DNA from: an uncultured Bacteroidota bacterium
GTDB lineage: Bacteria; Bacteroidota; Bacteroidia; Chitinophagales; Saprospiraceae
Reading direction: 5' to 3'
DNA length: 64,000 nucleotides
Assembly (NCBI GenBank): GCA_937861115.1
Contig: CALMBD010000304.1
Location: 1 to 64,000 of the forward strand
Shown: positions 42,644 to 51,847 of the stretch, one piece after another
Layout: each line of letters starts with the position of its first letter
How positions within the stretch are numbered: the first letter of the stretch is position 1
The notes under the pieces: model-generated
The model's database searches: none
The model's input: only the letters and a program-made list of their open reading frames with translations
Told to the model about the DNA's origin: nothing
Translations under genes and position numbers: made by a program

Positions 42644-42740
42644 AGTGTTAAGTGTTAAGTGTTAAGCGATAAGTGTTAAGTAGTATGAAATACCCATAAT
42701 GGCCTATGAATCAACACTTAACACTTAACACTTACCACTT
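42644..42740. repeat. Inverted arrays of AGTGTTA heptanucleotides
   Basis: Five or six tandem copies of AGTGTTA (42644-42685, two of them degenerate) face about four inverted copies (TAACACT, 42711-42740) across a 25-base spacer. The arrays can fold into a long A/T-rich hairpin. They fill the gap between the stop of the acyltransferase gene and the start of thrB. This may be a terminator or a mobile repeat family. Confidence 0.8.
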
Positions 42741-43289
42741 TCAAAAAATGCCTTGTTCCGGGTTTGCACCGGGTATATCTTTAAAATAGTTCCAGATGTA
42801 TGCGATATCCGCTTCTTCGTTGTTGGTCGGGTAGAAAAGTTGCGGGTCGAAGTGCACTTCTTTCTTTTCCCAATTGAAGGTACACAGGCAAATGGGTACA
42901 CCGGCGAGCCGGGCGATGTGGTAAAAGCCTGTTTTGAACTTTTCCACTTTTTTACGGGTGCCTTCCGGCGCCAATACGAGGTGCATGCGTTTTTCGCGTT
43001 GAAACGCATCTGCAGTAGCAGACACGAAATTGTGGCTCTGGGAGCGATCGACAGGTATTCCACCCAGCCAGCGAAAAAAATAGCCGAACGGCCAGCGAAA
43101 TATGGTGTGTTTGCCGACGTAATTGGCGCGAAACTTTCCGGCACTGTTGACGAGCACGCCGACGGGGAAATCCCAGTTCGAGGTGTGCGGAGCAGCAGCG
43201 ATAACTACCTTGGAAAGTTCATACGGATAGTGGCCGGTGACCTTCCAGCCCCAGAGTTTCAAAATGAGCCTGCTTAACCAACTGAACAT
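42741..43289 (-). CDS. PlsC-like 1-acyl-glycerol-phosphate acyltransferase family protein
   Basis: A 182-residue acyltransferase with the catalytic H-x4-D (H35-T-S-N-W-D) and the E-G-T-R block followed by K-K-V-E-K-F-K-T-G-F-Y. It is shorter than typical PlsC (about 240 residues) and lacks a strong N-terminal anchor helix, as in the small Bacteroidota subgroup. It would transfer an acyl chain to a lysophospholipid or related acceptor. rlmD lies 58 bases upstream on the same strand. The stop codon directly abuts the heptanucleotide repeat. Confidence 0.87.
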   Translation of the reverse strand: MFSWLSRLILKLWGWKVTGHYPYELSKVVIAAAPHTSNWDFPVGVLVNSAGKFRANYVGKHTIFRWPFGYFFRWLGGIPVDRSQSHNFVSATADAFQREKRMHLVLAPEGTRKKVEKFKTGFYHIARLAGVPICLCTFNWEKKEVHFDPQLFYPTNNEEADIAYIWNYFKDIPGANPEQGIF

Positions 43290-43347
43290 AACCTTGTATG
43301 CTTAAGCGATACAGCGCCTGTAAGGGTGTCTGTTAAAAGACATTGTC

Positions 43348-44763
43348 TTAATTTGCCGGATCGTGAAGTTCCAATAAAGCGACATTTTCGATATGATGTG
43401 TATGCGGAAACATGTCTACCGGTTGCACCTTTCGCACGGAATATTTTTCGGACAGCAGCTGCAGGTCGCGCGCTTGTGTGGCGGGGTTGCAACTGACGTA
43501 TACAATGCGCGGAGCCGCCAGGTCGAGCAGGAAACGCACGGCTTTTTCGTGCATCCCTGCGCGTGGGGGATCGGTGATCACCACATCAGGCTTGCCGTGC
43601 AGGGCTGAAAATTCAGGGTTCAATATATTTTTTACGTCGCCTGTATAAAATACGGCATTTTGGATGTCGTTCAGGCGCATGTTTTCCTCCGCATCGACAA
43701 TTGCTTCAGGTATTTCTTCAATACCGACCACCTGCCGGCATTGCCGGGCGAGGTACAAAGCAATACTTCCTGTTCCGGTATACAGATCGTATACATTTTC
43801 GGTACCGGTAAGGCCTGCAAAATCGGCCGTAACATCGTACAAACGTTTCCCCTGAATCGAGTTGGTCTGGAAAAAGGATTTTGGACCTATTTTAAACCGG
43901 AGGTCGCCCATCTGCTCCACTACGTATCCTTTGCCCGAATAGGTCAGCATTTCCAGATCGAACATCGAATCGTTGAGTTTGGTATTGATGCAGTATACGA
44001 GTGTTGTCAGCTTGGGGAATTTTTCCAGGATGCCATCCAGGTAGCGCTTTATGGCTTTTTCGTCGGGCTGTGCAAAACTGACCAGTAACATGACTTCACC
44101 TGTAGTGGTGAGGCGTACCATCAAATTGCGCAGGAACCCGGTGTGGCGCCTCAGGTCGTAATAGCTCAGTCCCTGGGCTGCCGCAATGTCGCGACAACCA
44201 TTGCGCAACGCATTAGAGGGATCGGCCTGCAGCCAGCAATGCCCGATGTCGATGATCTTGTCAAAAAATCCGGCTTTGTGAAAGCCAAGGGCGTTCAATT
44301 CGGTTCCTTCCGGTATGTTGTTGAGCTCACCGGGCAGCAGCCAGCGCCGGTTGGAAAAGCCGAATTCCAGTTTGTTCCGGTAATAAGTTGTCTGCGGTGC
44401 ACCCAGAATAGGCAGAAATTCATCCGGGGTGATTTTTCCGATCCGCAGCAGCGCATCTTCCACCACCAGTTGCTTATGACGCAATTGTGCTGCGTAATCG
44501 AGATTTTGCCACTTGCAGCCCCCGCAAATAGCGAAATGTTCGCAAAAAGGCTCAATCCGGTCGGGAGAAGGTGTAACGAGGCGTTCAACCGTTCCTTCGG
44601 CAAAACCGCTTTTTTTCTTCTGGACGAATACGTCTACTACATCGCCGGGGACGCCGCCCTGTACGAATACCGTGAGGCCCTCGGGCGTACGACCGACGCC
44701 TTTACCTCGATCGGCAATGCCGTGGATGGGTACTCCCTGAATAATACTGTGCTTTTTTGCCAT
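43348..44763 (-). CDS. rlmD: 23S rRNA (uracil-5-)-methyltransferase RlmD/RumA family
   Basis: A 471-residue class I methyltransferase. An N-terminal TRAM domain (about 5-62) is followed by the 4Fe-4S cysteine set C74, C80, C83 and probably C176. The SAM-binding core has V-Y-D-L-Y-T-G-T-G-S, and the catalytic region has D-P-P-R-A-G-M-H and V-S-C-N-P-A-T-Q. It makes m5U in rRNA; RlmD (U1939) is the default, but RlmCD- or TrmA-like specificity cannot be excluded from sequence alone. A -7 element ends only 11 bases before its ATG. Confidence 0.9.
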   Translation of the reverse strand: MAKKHSIIQGVPIHGIADRGKGVGRTPEGLTVFVQGGVPGDVVDVFVQKKKSGFAEGTVERLVTPSPDRIEPFCEHFAICGGCKWQNLDYAAQLRHKQLVVEDALLRIGKITPDEFLPILGAPQTTYYRNKLEFGFSNRRWLLPGELNNIPEGTELNALGFHKAGFFDKIIDIGHCWLQADPSNALRNGCRDIAAAQGLSYYDLRRHTGFLRNLMVRLTTTGEVMLLVSFAQPDEKAIKRYLDGILEKFPKLTTLVYCINTKLNDSMFDLEMLTYSGKGYVVEQMGDLRFKIGPKSFFQTNSIQGKRLYDVTADFAGLTGTENVYDLYTGTGSIALYLARQCRQVVGIEEIPEAIVDAEENMRLNDIQNAVFYTGDVKNILNPEFSALHGKPDVVITDPPRAGMHEKAVRFLLDLAAPRIVYVSCNPATQARDLQLLSEKYSVRKVQPVDMFPHTHHIENVALLELHDPAN

Positions 44764-44774
44764 AAACCGGGGTG

Positions 44775-44782
44775 CAAAAATA
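44775..44782 (-). promoter_or_regulatory. -7 element of rlmD
   Basis: The minus-strand reading TATTTTTG matches TAnnTTTG and ends 11 bases before the ATG at 44763, implying a leader of only a few bases. Confidence 0.35.
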
Positions 44783-44815
44783 GCATAAACAGCCGGAATC
44801 TATCCGGATGCCATT

Positions 44816-44978
44816 TAAGTACTGTGACAAGATTATTCAAACCATTTATGACCAGCCCTTTTGCCGCTACTCAGCGTTGCTCACTCCTAAAAGACCCCGG
44901 GTATTCGCGTCGTTCGCGCCTTGACCAGCAACAAAATGACTTGGTCAAAATGATTCAATAATCTTGTCACAGTCCTTA
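44816..44978. mobile_element. MITE-like element with TA-flanked terminal inverted repeats
   Basis: Twenty-base termini at 44818-44837 and 44957-44976 are inverted repeats with one mismatch (AGTACTGTGACAAG... against AGGACTGTGACAAG...). Similarity continues imperfectly for another 15 bases inward. Each end is flanked by TA (44816-44817 and 44977-44978), as expected for IS630/Tc1-mariner target duplication. The interior of about 120 bases encodes nothing. It could alternatively be a long regulatory hairpin. Confidence 0.55.
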
Positions 44979-45045
44979 GTTGTGCATAGTAATAACTATT
45001 CTATCCGCTATCTTGCCAGCTCGTTCGATCAGTTAATATTTACAC

Positions 45046-45555
45046 ATGAACCGCAAACGTCTCCTTATTGCGCTGGCAGTATCGGCCGTGCTCATACAGC
45101 TGGTGCACATCGATAAGACAAATCCGCCCGTAGATCCCAAAATTGATTTTCAAACCATAGCACAGCCACCGGCAGAAGTGCTGTCTGCAATCAGAGCTGC
45201 TTGTTACGACTGCCATTCCTATGAGACCACTTATCCCTGGTACAGCAATGTCGCCCCTGTATCGTGGTGGATGAAATGGCACATGAACGAAGCTATCGAG
45301 CATTTTAACTTCTCTACGCTGGGTAGTTTGAACGCCGAAGACCTGAAATCGGTACTCGGCAGTGCTGCCGAAGAGATACGCAAGGGTGAAATGCCGCTCC
45401 GCAGCTATACCTGGATGCATCCGCAGGCAAGGCTCAGTGATGAGCAACGCGCGCTGCTTGCCCACTGGCTGGAAAACTTTACCCCGCTATCGACAGGATA
45501 CGGAACGACGGAGGGCAACCCGAAGGATATAAATAGAGCGCAATACCCTCGCTAA
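45046..45555 (+). CDS. Haem-binding (CxxCH) exported protein
   Basis: A 169-residue protein with an N-terminal hydrophobic segment (about 5-20, signal or anchor) and the haem-attachment motif C-Y-D-C-H-S near residue 54. The surrounding sequence (T-Y-P-W-Y-S-N-V-A-P-V-S-W-W) is typical of the Bacteroidota haem-binding domain family (Haem_bd). It is probably a periplasmic c-type cytochrome; its redox partner is unknown. The S9 peptidase gene begins 12 bases after its stop, suggesting cotranscription. The MITE-like element lies just upstream. Confidence 0.87.
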   Translation: MNRKRLLIALAVSAVLIQLVHIDKTNPPVDPKIDFQTIAQPPAEVLSAIRAACYDCHSYETTYPWYSNVAPVSWWMKWHMNEAIEHFNFSTLGSLNAEDLKSVLGSAAEEIRKGEMPLRSYTWMHPQARLSDEQRALLAHWLENFTPLSTGYGTTEGNPKDINRAQYPR

Positions 45556-45567
45556 ACTTATCTGTTT

Positions 45568-48486
45568 ATGAAGACGACAATCTTAACGCTATTCTTTTTG
45601 CTGCTTACTCTACCTGTTTTTCTGTCGGCACAAGGCAAAAAAGCGCTCGACCATGCTGATGTAATGCAGTGGAAAAAAATTGAACAACCCCGTATTTCAA
45701 ACGATGGAAAGTGGGTAGCCTGGGTACAGGTCTTGGTGTCGGACGGCGACCCCGAACTGCACCTCTGGGACGGCCGTTCGGAAAAGGAAGTCATTTTTCC
45801 CAGAGGCACGGAAGCGCGCTTTACTGAAGACAACCAGTACCTGGTTTTTCGCATAAAACCTGCACTCGACACCTTGAAAGCACAGCGCAGACGCAAGGTG
45901 AAGGACGAGAACCTGCCCAAGGATACGCTTGCCATTTACCGGCTGGCGGATGCAACACTCGACAAAATTCCCAACCTCAAAAATTTTGCGGTGCCAGAGA
46001 AGTGGTCGGGATGGATGGCATTTCAGATGGAATCAGGAAAACCCGCCCCTGCCGCAAAAGATACCACCGCTGATGGAAGTAAAGCGAGTAAACCTGACCG
46101 GGAAAAAAGCACTAAAAAATCAAAAAAGGAAGACAAGGATAACGGATACCGGCTTGTTGTTCGAAACATGCGTTCCGGTACCCAGGATACCATTGCTTAT
46201 GTCCAGGAGTTTGTGCTGGCGGAAAAGAGCCCGTTCCTGCTTGTGCAGACGACCGGCAAGGGCGACACACTTTCCTTCCCGGCCAATCCGAAACTGACAG
46301 ATGCGGGCGTCTACTGGCTGGATCTTGAACAAAATAACATCCGGCCGCTATTTCGAGGCAAGTGCAAGTACAAACAACTGGCTTTTAACGAGACGGGTGT
46401 TCAGGCCGCTTTTCTTGCCGATACGGACACGTCGAAAGCCCGCTACCGGCCCTGGCAGCTTTGCTATTGGCGCGCCGGACAGGACTCTGCCGCCACTATT
46501 GCCACTTCGACAAGTTCATTTCTACCGCCGCTCACCAACCCGCAGCAAGCCACTCAGCCTGCAAAATGGCTGCTTAGTGAAGACGCCCGGCCACAGTTTT
46601 CAGAAGACGGCTCCAAACTTTACTTCGGTATAGCTCCGCCGCCAATTCTCAACGACACCACCCTGCTGCCCGAAGAGATCGTAAATGTGGAGGTTTGGAA
46701 CTGGTCGGATGAACGCCTGTATACCCAGCAGGAATCCAGACTCCAAAATGAAAAAAAACGCTCCTACCCGGTAGTATGGCACGTTCGGGACAACCGTTTT
46801 GTTCAGCTCGGCTCACCCGAAGTGCCGGAACTTCGGTTTCAGGAACAACGCGACGCTGCCCTGGCGCTTGGTTTTACGGAAGAGCCTTATGCGCGTTACG
46901 TAACCTGGGAAGGTACCGCACACAAGGACCTTTATGCCGTAGACGTCAATTCAGGTACCAAAACACGGATTGTCGGCGATTTGCGCTGCAACCCCCGGCT
47001 TTCTCCTGCGGGCAAGTACATTGCCTGGTGGAGCGACCCTGATACCGCCTGGTTTGCCTGGAATGCCCGAACGGCAGCCATATCCCGGCTGAGCGATAAC
47101 AACAGCACACGGTTTTTCAGCGAGGAAAATGATGTGCCCGATTATCCGAACGAATATGGCGTGGCCGGCTGGCTGCACGATGATGCGGCGATTCTGATTT
47201 ACGACAAATACGACCTTTGGGCGGCAGACCCGGAAGGCAAAAAAGCGCCGCAGCGCCTCACCCGGGGCCGGGAAGAAGAGACGGTGTACCGGTATATAAA
47301 ACTTGATCCTGAAGAGCGCGATATCCAGCCTGGCGCGACCCTGTTGCTGCACCGGTTCAATGACCGGACCAAGGCTGAAGGCTATGCCTTTTTCGACCTC
47401 AAAAAAGGGATACTTACCCCCTGGCTTGGCGGCGATTTTTCCTATACCCGGCAGCCGCTCAAAGCCAAAAACACCAACGTGCTGTTGTTTACGAAGGAAA
47501 ACTACAAGGTCTTTCCGGACCTGGAACTGATCTCCATGCCGGGGGCGGGGAAACAGGACAGAAGCCTTGCACGCAGAATATCCAATGCCAATCCGCAACA
47601 GGCGGAATTCAACTGGGGTAGTATCGAGCTGGTGGAATGGACTGCTCTTTCGGGTGAAAAACATCAGGGTTTGCTTGTCAAACCCGAAGGCTATGACCCG
47701 TCGAAGCGGTATCCTATGATCGTCAATTTTTACGAAAAACTGTCAGACGGGCTATACAAACACCGTGCGCCCGAATTCCACCGCTCCCAGATCAACTGGA
47801 CATTTTATGCCAGCCGGGGGTATCTGGTATTTGCTCCCGACATCCATTACCGCACGGGTTATCCGGGCGAATGCGCCTACGACGCGATCGTCAGCGGCGT
47901 CGCGTCGCTGATAGACAAAGGGCTTGCCGACCCCAAACGCGTCGCTTTGCAGGGGCACTCCTGGGGTGGCTATCAGGCTGCATACGTCGTGACCCGCACC
48001 AATATGTTTGCCTGTGCCGAAGCCGGGGCGCCGGTTGCCAACATGACCTCTGCGTATGGCGGGATACGTTGGGAGTCGGGCCTGAGCCGCGCCTTTCAGT
48101 ACGAGCACCAGCAGAGCCGGATCGGGGGCAGCCTGTGGGAATATCCGATGCGTTATCTGGAAAACTCTCCCCTGTTCTCACTCGACAAAGTACAGACACC
48201 GCTGCTCATTTTGCACAACGACAAAGACGGCGCCGTGCCCTGGTATCAGGGCATAGAACTGTTTACAGCGTTGCGCCGGCTTGGCAAGCCGGCGTGGATG
48301 CTCAACTACAACGACGAGCCGCACTGGCCAGTAAAGCTCCAGAACCGCATCGATTTCCAGATACGGATGGCGCAGTTTTTCGATCACTACCTGCTCGGCA
48401 AACCGCAACCGCAGTGGATGCTGCACGGCGTGGGACCGGAAGCAAAGGGTATTTTGCAGGGATTGGAAGAGGTTGGAGGCAACTAA
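45568..48486 (+). CDS. Exported S9-family (prolyl oligopeptidase-type) serine peptidase
   Basis: A 972-residue protein with a signal peptide (about 1-22), a long N-terminal beta-propeller region and a C-terminal alpha/beta hydrolase domain. The triad is visible as G-H-S798-W-G-G, the aspartate in L-H-N-D-K-D-G-A-V-P and the histidine in E-P-H-W-P. A lysine-rich, low-complexity insert (about 165-192) interrupts the propeller and may be a surface loop. The family cleaves peptides, often after proline or as acyl-aminoacyl peptidases. The stop overlaps the convergent WG-repeat gene by four bases. Confidence 0.9.
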   Translation: MKTTILTLFFLLLTLPVFLSAQGKKALDHADVMQWKKIEQPRISNDGKWVAWVQVLVSDGDPELHLWDGRSEKEVIFPRGTEARFTEDNQYLVFRIKPALDTLKAQRRRKVKDENLPKDTLAIYRLADATLDKIPNLKNFAVPEKWSGWMAFQMESGKPAPAAKDTTADGSKASKPDREKSTKKSKKEDKDNGYRLVVRNMRSGTQDTIAYVQEFVLAEKSPFLLVQTTGKGDTLSFPANPKLTDAGVYWLDLEQNNIRPLFRGKCKYKQLAFNETGVQAAFLADTDTSKARYRPWQLCYWRAGQDSAATIATSTSSFLPPLTNPQQATQPAKWLLSEDARPQFSEDGSKLYFGIAPPPILNDTTLLPEEIVNVEVWNWSDERLYTQQESRLQNEKKRSYPVVWHVRDNRFVQLGSPEVPELRFQEQRDAALALGFTEEPYARYVTWEGTAHKDLYAVDVNSGTKTRIVGDLRCNPRLSPAGKYIAWWSDPDTAWFAWNARTAAISRLSDNNSTRFFSEENDVPDYPNEYGVAGWLHDDAAILIYDKYDLWAADPEGKKAPQRLTRGREEETVYRYIKLDPEERDIQPGATLLLHRFNDRTKAEGYAFFDLKKGILTPWLGGDFSYTRQPLKAKNTNVLLFTKENYKVFPDLELISMPGAGKQDRSLARRISNANPQQAEFNWGSIELVEWTALSGEKHQGLLVKPEGYDPSKRYPMIVNFYEKLSDGLYKHRAPEFHRSQINWTFYASRGYLVFAPDIHYRTGYPGECAYDAIVSGVASLIDKGLADPKRVALQGHSWGGYQAAYVVTRTNMFACAEAGAPVANMTSAYGGIRWESGLSRAFQYEHQQSRIGGSLWEYPMRYLENSPLFSLDKVQTPLLILHNDKDGAVPWYQGIELFTALRRLGKPAWMLNYNDEPHWPVKLQNRIDFQIRMAQFFDHYLLGKPQPQWMLHGVGPEAKGILQGLEEVGGN

Positions 48487-51400
48487 CGACCTCCCGGCGG
48501 CGGCAGAGAGTCGTCGGGCAGATTGTGCGCCGGTGTAAATGCAGGCTTGTCCTCTACGATGAGTTGGCCATCCTTGTTGATGGTGAAAACTTCGTTGAAC
48601 TTTTCCACCTTGGCTTTGCCTTTTATGAAATCACCTGCCCGCTCAAACTGGGGCTGTATGACGACCGTTCCATTTCTGTTGCAATAGCCCCATTTGCCGT
48701 CTTTTTTGATTAAAGCCATGCCTTCGGAAAAAGGCGTAATCGCTTCGTATTCAGGAGGGATGATATAATGTCCGGCATTGTCGATCAAACCGAATTTCCC
48801 GGCATTTACGACCTGGGCAACGCCGTCCTTAAAATTGACACCGAGGTCAAACTGGTGGTTGATTTGTGTTTCACCCGAAGATTTGATCACCCCCCATTTG
48901 CCATCCTTAACCACCCAGGCGAGTCCCTCCGAGAAGTCGGCAGCCCAATCGTATTTCGGGTCCAGGACGAGTTCTCCGGTTGTATCGGTGAAGCCCCATT
49001 TGCCGTCTTTACAAACAGGGGCCAGGCCACCTGAAAAGTTGCCCGAATTATTGATTTGAGGCAAAAAACTCAAATACGCTCTCTCCTGGCTGTAGTTGTA
49101 CAAATAATCTGAAAATACGGTATAATCGTTTCTGAAACTATATCCTTGGTATCGCTGCTGGTATTCGCTCCATTCCAGGGTGTTGTTGTATTCATAGTAA
49201 TTGGGTACTTCGTAGCGAAATGGAATAACTGTTTTGCCAGTTTTATCCACATAGCCACGGTAGCCCTCATTTTCTATTTTGGCAAGACCCTCACTAAATA
49301 TGCCGGCAATGTTCATTTGCGGCTCTAGCAGCCATTCCCCTTTTTTGTTGATCAGCCCCCACAGGTAATTTTTGGACACCCAGGCGACGTCGCCGTCAAA
49401 GTCTCTGTGATCCGAAAACTGGGGTTCTATCAAGACTTCGCCGCGTTGATTGATTACACCCCAAAGGGTATTATAGTCATTTTCCTTTAATACTCCGATC
49501 CATGCCATATTGTCGTTAAACAAGCTTACCGAATAGTATTTCGGTGCGATGACGGAATCGGTTTCCTGGTTGTAATACCCCCATTTGTAGCGGTAGCTAT
49601 AGTAATCCAGTTCCCTGATCGGCGCCATTTTTTCCGTTGTCGGTTGGATAAAGTCGATTTTTATTCTGCTGATAAAACGCCCTTTTGCATCCAGTAGGCC
49701 GCTTTCTCCCCCCATGCTTACGATGGCCAGGCCGTTGGTGAACTGATAGGTTTCGTCAAATTTGGGCGGGATAACCCACTCGCCTTTTTTATCCATAAAC
49801 CCCCATCGGCCGTTTTCCCTGAATGCGGCCAACCCTTCATAAAATCCCCTGCCCCGGTTGTAAAAATCATAGCCGGAGTTTTCATCGAGGGGTCTTTGAA
49901 TAATAAACTTTCCGGTTTTGTCAATCAACCCCCAGGTGCTGTCCAGGGTCACGGCTGCTATTCCGTCAGAAAACCCGGAAGCCATTTTGTATTTAAAGGG
50001 TAACACGACTTTACCCGTCGAATCGATATATCCGTACAAGTCCTCTCCTCCGCCTCTGAACGCTGACCTTGTTCCTCTTTCAGACACCGCAGCAAGACCC
50101 TCGGTAAAAGGTGATGGCGACTGATATTTGGCCTCGGCGACCCACTCTCCTTTCTTACTGATCAGGCCATAATACCCGGGATTATCAGATACCCATGCCA
50201 CTCCTGCGTGGAAGTTCTGTGCGTCTCGGAATTGGAAGGGGATGATCTGGTTGCCTTTTTGGTCGATGTAGCCCCATTTTTCATCCTTTTGTACTGCTGC
50301 GAGCCCTTCCGTAAAGGTATTGGTGTAGACAAAAGCCGGTGGAATGGCGAGTACGCCATTAGTGTCGGCAAAGCCCCAGAGGCTTCCAATTTTCACAGGG
50401 GCCAATCCTTCTGAAAAAGGTCCCAATTCATCAAACGTCAGATCGGAGATATAATCCCCTGACTTGTTGATCAGCCGCTTTTTTTTGTCGCTTTGCACAA
50501 CTTGTGCCAATCCGTTTTCTAAAAAAGCATACGCCGCGTCAAACTGTGGTTCTATAACGAAATTGCCGGTTTTGTCGATATATCCCCATTTATCGGTCTT
50601 ATTGACTTTGACTGCTGCCAGGCCTTGTGAAAAGCTGTTTGTTTTTTCGAATCTGAAAGGTATGGCAGTAGCGCCGGTCGTATCGATATAGCCGCGTAAA
50701 CTGTCCAGTTCTGCAGGCGCAAGTCCTTCAGAAAAATCGGTGAGAAGGTCAAACCGAAGCGGAACAACGAGTTCTCCCCGGCTGTTTATTGCTCCGTATT
50801 TATCTTTGAGCAAAACAATGGCAAGCCCGTTTTCAAAATCGCTGATCCGATCGTATTCCGGCTGCACCACGATTTTTCCGGCTTTGTCGATCATACCCCA
50901 TTTTCCCGGCTTTTGGGCATAGCTGACCCCGGGCCGGATAAAGAAGCCGTTTGAAAACTCCGGCGATGCAACCCAGCGTCCGGTTCCGTCAATGATACCC
51001 AAATTGCCGTTGAAGTCTTTTTTCGCCCACGCTATCCCGCCGGTAAAGGCTGTGATTGAAGCAAATTCAGGCTTGATCACCTCCTGCCCCCGGATATCGA
51101 TAGCGCCCCATTTATCTTTTTTCTGGACGATGGCCAGTCCGCAACTGAACGTGTCAATGCTTTCATACCAGTCCATGCCCGGCAAGGGGATGCCGCGAAA
51201 ATCGACAAAGGTGTATTTTTTGTCTTTACGCACTTTGTAGAACCCCCTGTTGGTAGGAAAGAGGTAATCGTATTCCTGACAGGTTTTTCCCAAAGTGTCG
51301 ACGAGCAGGTAAAATCCGCTCCTGCGGGCGATAGCATAGCCGTTGCGTTGGAAGGTGTCAGGATCTTCAAATTCAAACCCTGTCCATTGTTTGCCGTCGC

Positions 51401-51800
51401 GGTCGATCACGGCAAACTTTCCGTTTTTATAGGCCCACGCCCGGTTCTGGGTAAATCCGAAAAAACCGATGAGCCGCTCTGCCTTGTCCAGGGCTTTTTT
51501 GGTCCTGGCCTCGGCCCTTTGCGCGCGTTCGGCGTTTGCATCGGCCATTTTTCGCTGGTTCTCGATCAGCTCAAACACTTTGAGTATTTCGGCATCGATG
51601 GCCTCCGTTGCCGAAGGGCAACAGACCCGTGCGGCGTTGTATTGTATAATAGCCTGGTTGAAATCGGGTTTGCGCGCAGCATCCTGTGCGGCGTTGATAA
51701 AGGTTTGAAAACGCCCGCAGTCCTCTTTAGGACATTTAATGGTCTGAGCGGAAAGGCCGGTATACCATAACAGTGCAATGCAAACAGGAAGGGTTTTCAT
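48483..51800 (-). CDS. Exported WG-repeat protein of the SIR2/STAND operon
   Basis: A 1105-residue protein with a signal peptide (about 1-18, ending L-S-A-Q). A cysteine-bearing helical repeat region (about 25-75) and a coiled-coil segment rich in A, R, K and E (about 75-110) follow. About 23 WG-type repeats then run to the end, each roughly K-W-G-x-I-D-x-x-G followed by a P-x-F and an F-x-x-G-L-A strand. WG repeats form beta-propeller-like or solenoid binding surfaces. Third gene of the operon, 47 bases after the STAND gene. By analogy it is the sensor or ligand-binding arm, but its export conflicts with the usual cytoplasmic sensors, so the role is open. Confidence 0.86.
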   Translation of the reverse strand: MKTLPVCIALLWYTGLSAQTIKCPKEDCGRFQTFINAAQDAARKPDFNQAIIQYNAARVCCPSATEAIDAEILKVFELIENQRKMADANAERAQRAEARTKKALDKAERLIGFFGFTQNRAWAYKNGKFAVIDRDGKQWTGFEFEDPDTFQRNGYAIARRSGFYLLVDTLGKTCQEYDYLFPTNRGFYKVRKDKKYTFVDFRGIPLPGMDWYESIDTFSCGLAIVQKKDKWGAIDIRGQEVIKPEFASITAFTGGIAWAKKDFNGNLGIIDGTGRWVASPEFSNGFFIRPGVSYAQKPGKWGMIDKAGKIVVQPEYDRISDFENGLAIVLLKDKYGAINSRGELVVPLRFDLLTDFSEGLAPAELDSLRGYIDTTGATAIPFRFEKTNSFSQGLAAVKVNKTDKWGYIDKTGNFVIEPQFDAAYAFLENGLAQVVQSDKKKRLINKSGDYISDLTFDELGPFSEGLAPVKIGSLWGFADTNGVLAIPPAFVYTNTFTEGLAAVQKDEKWGYIDQKGNQIIPFQFRDAQNFHAGVAWVSDNPGYYGLISKKGEWVAEAKYQSPSPFTEGLAAVSERGTRSAFRGGGEDLYGYIDSTGKVVLPFKYKMASGFSDGIAAVTLDSTWGLIDKTGKFIIQRPLDENSGYDFYNRGRGFYEGLAAFRENGRWGFMDKKGEWVIPPKFDETYQFTNGLAIVSMGGESGLLDAKGRFISRIKIDFIQPTTEKMAPIRELDYYSYRYKWGYYNQETDSVIAPKYYSVSLFNDNMAWIGVLKENDYNTLWGVINQRGEVLIEPQFSDHRDFDGDVAWVSKNYLWGLINKKGEWLLEPQMNIAGIFSEGLAKIENEGYRGYVDKTGKTVIPFRYEVPNYYEYNNTLEWSEYQQRYQGYSFRNDYTVFSDYLYNYSQERAYLSFLPQINNSGNFSGGLAPVCKDGKWGFTDTTGELVLDPKYDWAADFSEGLAWVVKDGKWGVIKSSGETQINHQFDLGVNFKDGVAQVVNAGKFGLIDNAGHYIIPPEYEAITPFSEGMALIKKDGKWGYCNRNGTVVIQPQFERAGDFIKGKAKVEKFNEVFTINKDGQLIVEDKPAFTPAHNLPDDSLPPPGGR

Positions 51801-51847
51801 GGTTGGCGGAAGTTTTATATTATCAAGGAATTCGTGTCAAACGCTTG

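Noticed and set aside
42644..42740. Possible CRISPR array from regularly repeated short sequences
   Set aside because: The repeats are seven bases with no spacers, and half of them are inverted; no cas genes are present.
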